Assembly (NCBI GenBank): GCA_937981945.1
Contig: CALJNJ010000086.1
Coordinates: forward strand, 1-11,975
From: an uncultured Caulobacterales bacterium
GTDB taxonomy: Bacteria; Pseudomonadota; Alphaproteobacteria; Caulobacterales; Maricaulaceae
Direction: 5' to 3'
Length of the DNA: 11,975 nucleotides
Part shown: in pieces, positions 1-5,679 of the stretch
Layout of the letters: every line of letters begins with the position of its first letter
Position numbering within the stretch: the first letter of the stretch is position 1
Translations under genes and position numbers: made by a program
Notes under the pieces: model-generated
The model's database searches: none
Told to the model about the DNA's origin: nothing
What the model saw: the letters and a program-made list of their open reading frames with translations, nothing else

Positions 1-1601
1 AGGACCGGTTTCTGAATGAGCGATCTGATGAAGCGGATGTAAACACCCATGGCGCCGGTCACTTTTGACGGATCGCCTTCAGCGCCTGACAGCGCTTTTA
101 GGTTTTCAGTAGGTTTTGATATAGTCCGCGGACCGATCAGAGACCCCATGGTCGGCAGAAAAATCAGGGCCATAAACATGGACGCGGTCAAAACATAAAT
201 CATAGTCAAAGGCAGGAATGACATGAACTTTCCGGTAACCTCGTCCCAAAACAAAAGAGGGACAAAGGCAACCAATGTCGTCGCCGTCGATGAAATAATG
301 GGCCAAAACATTCTTTCACCGGCGATCTGAAAGGCCTCTTTTCTCGGGAGGCCTTCGGCAAGTTTTCGGTCCGCATATTCAATAATAACAATAGCGGCAT
401 CGACCAAAACGCCTACCGACAAAATGAGCCCGAACATGATCATCATGTTGATCGGCTGCGCTTGAATATAAAACATGAACAAGGCCATCAGGAAACTGGC
501 CGGGATAGCCCATCCGACAAACAAAGCAGAGCGTAATCCAAGGGCGGCAATACAAACGATAAAGACCAAAATCACCGCATTGAGGATGGATGAAAACAAC
601 GACTCCATCATCTCCTTGATGTAATTGGTTTTGTCTTGGCTATAGGCCACATTAATCGTGGCGGGCCAATCGGGCGCTGCTTCTATCTCGGATACTTTTG
701 CACGGACCTTTTTGATTGTGTCGACGATGTTTTCGCCGGTTCGTTTTGAGAGCTCAATGGAAACGGAAGATTGGCCGTTAAACCGGGCGTATGAATCCAC
801 GTCTTTATAGCCGCGTCTGACTTGAGCTATGTCGGCAATTCGAACAACACCGCCGGTTCCGTCACTGCGAATAACCAGATCGCTGAGATCTTTCGTGGTT
901 TCGATGAGTCCCGGGAGTTTAACATTAAACCTGCCTGTATCCGATTCCAGAGCTCCTGCAGTAATCAGAGCGTTATTGCGCGCAATCGTGGCCGCGATTT
1001 CTTCAAATGTGATATTCGCGCTTTCCATCAGAGAAGGGTCCAGAACTGCCTCTAAGACGTCTTCGCGCTCGCCGGTAATTTTGGCTTCAAGAACTTCCGG
1101 AATACCTTCAAGTTCCTTTTGAATGTGCTTTGCACGTTTTTGAAGTTCACGTTCAGGCGCGTCGCCAAATAAATTGACCACAATGATCGGGAAGGTGGAC
1201 ATATTGAGCTCTTGAACAATGGGCTCATTGGCTTCGGCAGGGAATTCGGCTCTGGCTCGGTCGACTTTCTCAATAACGTCCGACATCGCCAGGTCCTGAT
1301 CAAAGGAAGCGTTAAATTCCAAAATCATATAGCCAACAGAGGCGGCGGCTACGCCATCCATTTGTTTCAATCCTTCAACAGATTTCAGCTCTGTTTCCAA
1401 AGGCTTGATCAAAAGACGTTCACTATCCTCGGGCGAAACACCCGGAAGGACAACGCGGACATTGATAACCGGGACGGGGATGTCGGGCTCGGCGTCGATT
1501 GACAACCGGGACATTGCTATAAATCCGCCCAAAACGATAAAGATCATGATCCCAATGGTCATGCGCCAATTTTCAATAGCGAATCCGACTATTCTGGTCA
1601 T
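1..1601 (-). CDS. RND-family efflux transporter permease (N-terminal half, partial)
   Basis: Inner-membrane proton-driven pump subunit that would export drugs or other toxic compounds through a tripartite complex with the adjacent membrane fusion protein and an outer-membrane channel. The frame reads from ATG at 1601 leftward for 533 codons and leaves the window open. The N-terminus (MTRIVGFAIENWRMTIG, then a hydrophobic helix and DAEPDIPVPVINV) is typical of RND permeases. Porter-domain segments follow, then a run of membrane helices from about residue 335. The proton-relay helix reads GVLVDAAIVIIEYADR (about residues 401-416), so the first aspartate of the AcrB DD pair is present and the second is alanine. 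GERMFWPIISSTATTL follows, as in alphaproteobacterial HAE-1-like pumps. The last visible residues, GVYIRFIRSLIQKPV, mark the start of the second repeat half. The start overlaps the fusion-protein stop as ATGA. The family is certain; the substrate is not. Confidence 0.95.
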   Translation of the reverse strand, partial: MTRIVGFAIENWRMTIGIMIFIVLGGFIAMSRLSIDAEPDIPVPVINVRVVLPGVSPEDSERLLIKPLETELKSVEGLKQMDGVAAASVGYMILEFNASFDQDLAMSDVIEKVDRARAEFPAEANEPIVQELNMSTFPIIVVNLFGDAPERELQKRAKHIQKELEGIPEVLEAKITGEREDVLEAVLDPSLMESANITFEEIAATIARNNALITAGALESDTGRFNVKLPGLIETTKDLSDLVIRSDGTGGVVRIADIAQVRRGYKDVDSYARFNGQSSVSIELSKRTGENIVDTIKKVRAKVSEIEAAPDWPATINVAYSQDKTNYIKEMMESLFSSILNAVILVFIVCIAALGLRSALFVGWAIPASFLMALFMFYIQAQPINMMIMFGLILSVGVLVDAAIVIIEYADRKLAEGLPRKEAFQIAGERMFWPIISSTATTLVAFVPLLFWDEVTGKFMSFLPLTMIYVLTASMFMALIFLPTMGSLIGPRTISKPTENLKALSGAEGDPSKVTGAMGVYIRFIRSLIQKPV

Positions 1602-2674
1602 TGAAGCGACTCATCGGTCGGCGTCGTTTTGGTTCCGACAGCGACGTAATCCTGACCTTTAACAATGATACGGGTTGTGTCGGGCAAGCCCGTCACCCAA
1701 ACACCGTCACCGGTTTCATCGACGGTGATTGTCTGCGCAAAACGGACTGTTTCGCTGCTGTCTAAATATTTGACACCGACAATACCATTATCGTTGATGG
1801 CCATGATGTGGGCAGGAATGAGATGAGCCGGCGCCGGTTTTCCTTGGAATTTAACGGTCGCCGATACACCGGCCTTTAGGGACAGATCCTTATTTGAAAC
1901 AGCGATTTCTGCTTTAAATGTTCGGGTAGACGGGTTCGCGCGGCTTTCGACAAATTTAACAATACCTGTGACGGTTTCGCCGGTCGCCAGTTTAATTTCA
2001 GCGCTTTGGCCCTTTTTGACCAACGCTAATTGTGTTTCCGTTAAATCAATTGTGACAATCAGAGGGTCCAGTTCGATCAATAATCCGCAAGGCTGCCCGG
2101 GTGCCAAATAGTCTCCGACCTCAGCCATGTTCTTGTCGTAAATTCCTGTAAACGGAGCCCGCAAATTTATGTTTCCGAGTTCAATTTCCGCCTGTTTGAC
2201 GGAGGCTTTGGCCGCGTCCAGTGCGGCTTGGGCCGTCAGAGCCTGGGTTTCAGACGCGAAGCCGCGCTCCACTAATTTGGCGGCGGCCTGATATTCCAAT
2301 TCGCGCGTCCGCAATAAGGCCTTGGCCTGGTCCACATTGGCCTGCCTGGCATTTACATCTTGCCGGCAAACAATTGTTCCTTTTCGGACACGGCTGCCTT
2401 CGGCGATAGGGGTAGAAACAATTGGTCCCGGTGTCTCGGCTTTCACGGTCACTTCGCGCGCCGCCTCCGTTCGTCCGAATAAATCAATAGCCGCTGCGTG
2501 AGGTTCGGATGATATTTGGCGCGTGACGACGGATGGCAATACGGTTTCAGCCGTTTCGGCAGGGTTTGAGACAGCTATATTGTCGTCATCGGCGTCGACA
2601 TTATTCACCCAAAACCATCCGGCAATCAGCAGGACGGCAATCAGAGCAATGATCTGGGATCGATTTATTTTCAT
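1598..2674 (-). CDS. RND efflux periplasmic adaptor (membrane fusion protein)
   Basis: Periplasmic adaptor (HlyD/AcrA type) that links the RND permease to an outer-membrane channel; 358 residues from the start chosen here. MKINRSQ followed by a hydrophobic stretch (IIALIAVLLIAGWFWV) is an N-terminal membrane anchor with no lipobox cysteine at the usual place. A barrel/lipoyl half-motif follows (VTVKAETPGPIVSTPIAEGSRVRKG), then an alpha-hairpin coiled coil rich in A, Q and E (about residues 100-170), then the second lipoyl half (INLRAPFTGIYDKNMAEVGDYLAPGQP) and the beta-barrel and membrane-proximal domains. The open frame extends 25 codons upstream to 2749, but that part is charged, unlike a leader, so ATG at 2674 directly before the anchor is preferred. 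The upstream Shine-Dalgarno is weak (GGCGGA close to the ATG). Translational coupling to the permease (ATGA overlap at 1598-1601) supports equal expression. Confidence 0.93.
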   Translation of the reverse strand: MKINRSQIIALIAVLLIAGWFWVNNVDADDDNIAVSNPAETAETVLPSVVTRQISSEPHAAAIDLFGRTEAAREVTVKAETPGPIVSTPIAEGSRVRKGTIVCRQDVNARQANVDQAKALLRTRELEYQAAAKLVERGFASETQALTAQAALDAAKASVKQAEIELGNINLRAPFTGIYDKNMAEVGDYLAPGQPCGLLIELDPLIVTIDLTETQLALVKKGQSAEIKLATGETVTGIVKFVESRANPSTRTFKAEIAVSNKDLSLKAGVSATVKFQGKPAPAHLIPAHIMAINDNGIVGVKYLDSSETVRFAQTITVDETGDGVWVTGLPDTTRIIVKGQDYVAVGTKTTPTDESLQ

Positions 2675-2808
2675 GTCCGCCAATCCGGGATTAAATTTAT
2701 CTTTGTACCTTACGCAGGCTGCACGGGGTTGCAATTGATAATTCTGCAATTCAAATCGTCATATTTGCATAATTGCGTATCTTTTCGTTCGCCTATAGTA
2801 AGGCCGCA
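2675..2808. promoter_or_regulatory. Divergent promoter spacer between efflux operon and hydrolase cluster
   Basis: This 134-nt gene-free stretch separates two divergent transcription units, so it should hold promoters in both directions. It is AT-rich and contains TGCAATT twice as a 7-bp direct repeat (2730-2736 and 2745-2751, 15 bp apart) and AATTGC in inverted orientation at 2771-2776. A possible plus-strand -10, CATAAT, lies at 2768-2773, but no good -35 stands at the right distance. On the minus strand I could not pick a convincing promoter. The repeats may be an operator, but no regulator gene adjoins the pump here. The promoter elements are inference from short matches. Confidence 0.4.
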
Positions 2809-3795
2809 ATGACACAAATTATCGACTATTCAAAAACTGATACGTTCAAGCCGCCTTATTGGATGCGTCCGACCATGGTGCAAACGATTTTGGCCAGTCG
2901 GCGGTTTCGAAAAAAACCGGCCATCCACATCCAAGAACAAGCTGAAACCATGATTTTGGAATGCTCGGACGGCGTGCGGCTGAAAGCTTCCTATACGCCT
3001 CATCCCAATTCAAAAGGCGTTTTTATTATTTTCCACGGTTGGGAGGGCAGTCAGGACTCCGCTTATGTTTTGTCCTCAAGTCGATTTGTATATGAGCAGG
3101 GTTACTCGGTTTTTCGCCTGAATTACCGGGATCACGGCGATACACACGCGCTGAATGAAGGGCTTTTTAATTCGGTATTGTTTCAGGAAGTTTGGGACGG
3201 GGCTGCGGAAGGCGCAGCCCTTGAAACGGATAAGCCGGCCTTTATTGTAGGTTTCTCCCTGGGCGGAAATTTTGCCCTCAGAGTTGCCAGAGTGCAAAAA
3301 GTAACGCCCATTAAAAATTTGGCGCATATTTTCGCAATCAGCCCTGTCATTGACCCGGTCGCGTCAGCGCCAATGGTCGATCAAAATATTTTGATTAAGC
3401 GCTATTTTTATAACAAATGGACCACTAGTTTGAGGAAAAAGGAGGCGGCTTTTCCGGGGCTCTATGACTTCTCACCGGTTTATCAGCATAAAACGGTCAT
3501 GGACATGACCGATGCGTTTCTGAGCGGATGGTCGGACTATAATACTCGCGATGAATATTTTTCTTCTTACGGCATTGAAAAGGATGATCTGGCGGACTGT
3601 GAAGTGCGTACAAGTATCATCATGGGAAAAGATGATCCTGTTCTGCGCGCTGACGATTTATATGACTTGAATTTAAGTTCTTGTATCAGCCCGATTATGC
3701 TGAAATATGGAGGGCATAACGGGTTCTTCGGCACTGTTCACGGGCCCACATGGTATGATGAATATATCGCAGAAATTTTGAGGACTGAACATTGA
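2809..3795 (+). CDS. YheT-like alpha/beta hydrolase
   Basis: Predicted alpha/beta-fold hydrolase of the YheT (AB_hydrolase_4) type, 328 residues. Family members are cytosolic esterase-like enzymes whose natural substrates are mostly unknown. Visible features in order: the family-type opening FKPPYWMRPTMVQTILAS (residues 13-30), the oxyanion segment FHGWEG (75-80), NYRDHGDTHALNEGLF (105-120), the nucleophile elbow GFSLGGN with Ser150, a probable acid at Asp276 in GKDDPV, and the catalytic histidine His303 in GGHNGFF. The triad is therefore complete. A TTG-initiated extension to 2773 is open, but ATG at 2809 has AAGG five bases upstream and begins the conserved region. The stop overlaps the next gene's ATG by one base (TGATG), which points to translational coupling with the DUF1499 gene. 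Confidence 0.9.
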   Translation: MTQIIDYSKTDTFKPPYWMRPTMVQTILASRRFRKKPAIHIQEQAETMILECSDGVRLKASYTPHPNSKGVFIIFHGWEGSQDSAYVLSSSRFVYEQGYSVFRLNYRDHGDTHALNEGLFNSVLFQEVWDGAAEGAALETDKPAFIVGFSLGGNFALRVARVQKVTPIKNLAHIFAISPVIDPVASAPMVDQNILIKRYFYNKWTTSLRKKEAAFPGLYDFSPVYQHKTVMDMTDAFLSGWSDYNTRDEYFSSYGIEKDDLADCEVRTSIIMGKDDPVLRADDLYDLNLSSCISPIMLKYGGHNGFFGTVHGPTWYDEYIAEILRTEH

Positions 3796-4232
3796 TGACT
3801 TTTGTTAAAATCGTTGTAGCCGCAATCGTTATAATTTGCGTTTTGTTTTTCTTCCTTGGACTGAAATCGCAAAAAGGATCGCCGATCGGTCTTGAAAACG
3901 GCAGATTGGCGGAATGCCCGTCATCTCCGAATTGCGTTTGCAGCGAAGAGGGCGGACAACCCGAACGATTTGTCCAACCGGTTACCGGTACTTTGGAACA
4001 AGCCAAAGCAGCCGTTACATCCTTAGGGGGCGTCATTACGTCTGATAGCGATGAATATGTCTCGGCGACTTTCATGTCTTCTGTTTTTAAATTTGTCGAT
4101 GACGTAGAGTTTCGGCCCGGCGCGGACGGGCAGCTTCATATTCGATCAGCGTCCAGAGTCGGATATTCCGACCGTGGCGTAAATCAAAAGCGGGTCGCGG
4201 CCATCAAGTCTCACATCAACGATAACCGATAG
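3795..4232 (+). CDS. DUF1499 family membrane-anchored protein
   Basis: A 145-residue protein of the DUF1499 family, whose function is not established. Residues 1-22 (MTFVKIVVAAIVIICVLFFFLG) form one hydrophobic helix, a membrane anchor or uncleaved signal, so the rest is probably periplasmic. The family signature is clear: LAECPSSPNCVCS near residues 38-50, then FKFVDDVEFRPG and the C-terminal block RSASRVGYSDRGVNQKRV. Three cysteines lie close together in the first motif. Start at ATG 3795 is preferred over the overlapping TTG at 3792 because it gives the normal TGATG junction with the hydrolase gene. The gene sits 8 nt before folE, so it is very likely co-transcribed with both neighbours. 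I infer no function from this. Confidence 0.9.
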   Translation: MTFVKIVVAAIVIICVLFFFLGLKSQKGSPIGLENGRLAECPSSPNCVCSEEGGQPERFVQPVTGTLEQAKAAVTSLGGVITSDSDEYVSATFMSSVFKFVDDVEFRPGADGQLHIRSASRVGYSDRGVNQKRVAAIKSHINDNR

Positions 4233-4240
4233 GATATTTT

Positions 4241-4792
4241 GTGACTAAAAAAGTTGACCACGCGCGTATTAAATCGCTCGTTACCGAATTGCTCGAGGCT
4301 TTAGGCGAAGATCCAAATCGAGAGGGTTTGCTCGAAACCCCTCGGCGTATTGCAAATTTTTGGCAAGAATTTGTCGAATATGAGCCCGGAAAACTGGACA
4401 CGACCTTCTCGGCTGTTTCTCACAATCAAATGGTTTGCGTGACGGGCATGCGGGTTTGGTCAATGTGCGAGCACCATATGCTGCCGTTTTGGTGTGATAT
4501 TTCCATCGGTTATATCGCCAATGATAAGGTTCTCGGATTGTCGAAATTCGCCAGAATTGCTCATAAACACGCTCACAAACTGACGCTTCAGGAACAATTA
4601 GTCTCCGATATAAGCGATGAATTAGTCACTATTTTGGGAACTGAAGATGTTGCCGTTATGGCCAAAGGTGAGCATTTGTGTATGACCATGCGCGGTATTC
4701 GCACGCCTCACAGAATGATTTCCAGCGCCCTAAACGGCCAGTTTCACAATACAGAACAGCGCACGGAATTTTTACGCCTGATTGACAATTGA
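4241..4792 (+). CDS. folE: GTP cyclohydrolase I (FolE)
   Basis: Cytosolic enzyme converting GTP to 7,8-dihydroneopterin triphosphate, the first step of folate (and, where present, biopterin or queuosine) synthesis; 183 residues, at the short end for the family. The zinc and catalytic signature is intact: SMCEHHMLPF gives Cys76, His78 and His79, and GEHLCMTMRG gives His145 and Cys147, matching the E. coli zinc ligands C110/H113/C181 and catalytic H112/H179. GLSKFARI (99-106), QEQL (117-120) and the C-terminal block RTEFLRLI also match. The N-terminal part (EDPNREGLLETPRRIANFW) is standard, so the short length reflects a missing variable N-terminal extension rather than damage. The start is GTG; AGGAT overlapping the upstream stop serves as ribosome binding site about six bases away. 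It is the last gene of the hydrolase-DUF1499-folE cluster. Confidence 0.97.
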   Translation: MTKKVDHARIKSLVTELLEALGEDPNREGLLETPRRIANFWQEFVEYEPGKLDTTFSAVSHNQMVCVTGMRVWSMCEHHMLPFWCDISIGYIANDKVLGLSKFARIAHKHAHKLTLQEQLVSDISDELVTILGTEDVAVMAKGEHLCMTMRGIRTPHRMISSALNGQFHNTEQRTEFLRLIDN

Positions 4793-4809
4793 CCTCTTCA
4801 CGATAATTT

Positions 4810-4825
4810 GTTCTATATATAGAAC
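4810..4825. promoter_or_regulatory. Perfect 16-bp palindrome upstream of fpr, candidate operator
   Basis: GTTCTATATATAGAAC is its own reverse complement over all 16 bases and lies in the 107-nt spacer between folE and fpr, 74 bp before the fpr start. A TATAGT hexamer at 4838-4843 (five of six to the -10 consensus) lies 13 bp downstream, with no recognisable -35, so the palindrome would occupy the -35 region of such a promoter. That position suits a dimeric repressor or activator. It is not the alphaproteobacterial LexA box, which is a direct repeat (GTTC-N7-GTTC). The cognate regulator cannot be named from sequence alone. Confidence 0.5.
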
Positions 4826-4899
4826 GATTGTTTCAATTATAGTATTGCAATAGGCAAGCTGACTTCCTACATGCACTGCGAATTAACGTGAGTAATTAA

Positions 4900-5679
4900 A
4901 TGTCCAATGCACCAACGGCAGAAAAAGTTATTTCAGTCGAACATTTTACGGATCGACTTTTTTCATTTTCTATCACACGCCCGCCGGCTTTTCGATTTCG
5001 TTCGGGCGAATTTGTGATGATCGGTTTGCATCCTGAAGGGGCCAAAAAACCCATTATGCGGGCATACTCAATTGCCAGCCCTTCGTGGGACGAAAAACTG
5101 GATTTTTATTCCATTAAAGTTCCGGACGGGCCTCTGACGTCTCACCTTCAAAAAATCAAAGAAGGCGATGATGTTATTCTCGCTAAAAAATCAGTCGGGA
5201 CATTGGTTTTGGATGCATTGCTGCCCGGCAAGCGTCTTTATATGTTTTCGACCGGAACCGGTATTGCGCCTTTTGCCAGCTTGATCCGGGATCCGGACAC
5301 TTATGAACGTTATGAGCAAGTTATTCTGACCCATACATGCCGCCAAAAAGCCGAACTGTCTTACGGGCTCAATTTGGTCAAGAGTTTGGAAAATGACCCG
5401 TTAGTGGGTGAAATGATCGGCGACAAGCTGCTTCATGTCACCAGTCTGACCCGCGAAGAATATCCTCTGAAAGGTCGTATTACGACTTTGCTTCAAAGCG
5501 GTGATTTGTTCGAGAGCGCAGGTGTCCCGAAAATGAACCCGAAAGAAGACCGGGTGATGATTTGCGGGTCCATGGATATGATCAATGATACGAAAGCAAT
5601 CGTTGAGACATTTGGTCTGACGGAAGGCTCTAATTCCAAGCCGGCTGAATTCGTGGTCGAAAAAGCGTTTGTGGGTTAG
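4900..5679 (+). CDS. fpr: Ferredoxin/flavodoxin-NADP+ reductase
   Basis: FAD enzyme (259 residues) that passes electrons between NADPH and ferredoxin or flavodoxin in the cytosol, supporting Fe-S assembly, biosynthesis and oxidative-stress defence. FAD-binding motif RAYSIAS spans 54-60 and GPLTSHL 77-83. The NADP-binding half has STGTGIAPF (117-125) and CGSMDMI (222-228). The C-terminus FVVEKAFVG (251-259) is the extended tail typical of bacterial subclass I enzymes such as Rhodobacter capsulatus Fpr. The length is normal and all motifs are intact. The ATG at 4900 follows an AT-rich leader with only a weak Shine-Dalgarno (TGAGTAATTAA). The upstream palindrome at 4810-4825 suggests its own regulated promoter rather than simple read-through from folE. 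The stop overlaps the convergent lptD stop by 4 nt. Confidence 0.96.
   Translation: MSNAPTAEKVISVEHFTDRLFSFSITRPPAFRFRSGEFVMIGLHPEGAKKPIMRAYSIASPSWDEKLDFYSIKVPDGPLTSHLQKIKEGDDVILAKKSVGTLVLDALLPGKRLYMFSTGTGIAPFASLIRDPDTYERYEQVILTHTCRQKAELSYGLNLVKSLENDPLVGEMIGDKLLHVTSLTREEYPLKGRITTLLQSGDLFESAGVPKMNPKEDRVMICGSMDMINDTKAIVETFGLTEGSNSKPAEFVVEKAFVG

Noticed and set aside
822..1662. Plus-strand frames opposite the RND permease gene
   Set aside because: They are antisense shadows: the minus frame reads a continuous, well-conserved RND protein across the whole stretch, while the plus frames match nothing known to me.
3200..3220. GC-rich perfect 8-bp stem with 5-nt loop (GGGCTGCG / CGCAGCCC) inside the hydrolase gene
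   Set aside because: It lies mid-gene with no U-tract, and it encodes an Ala/Gly/Glu-rich repeat (GAAEGAA). Coding composition explains it better than a terminator or RNA element.
4781..4794. Tandem ATTGACA-ATTGACC, two TTGAC hexamers that look like -35 elements
   Set aside because: Most of it encodes the last codons of FolE (LIDN). A -10 at correct spacing is poor for both copies (best TCTATA at 4812-4817, three of six), so I did not call a promoter.
4810..4825. LexA/SOS box
   Set aside because: Alphaproteobacterial LexA binds the direct repeat GTTC-N7-GTTC; here the halves are inverted (GTTC-N8-GAAC) and the downstream gene is not a repair gene.
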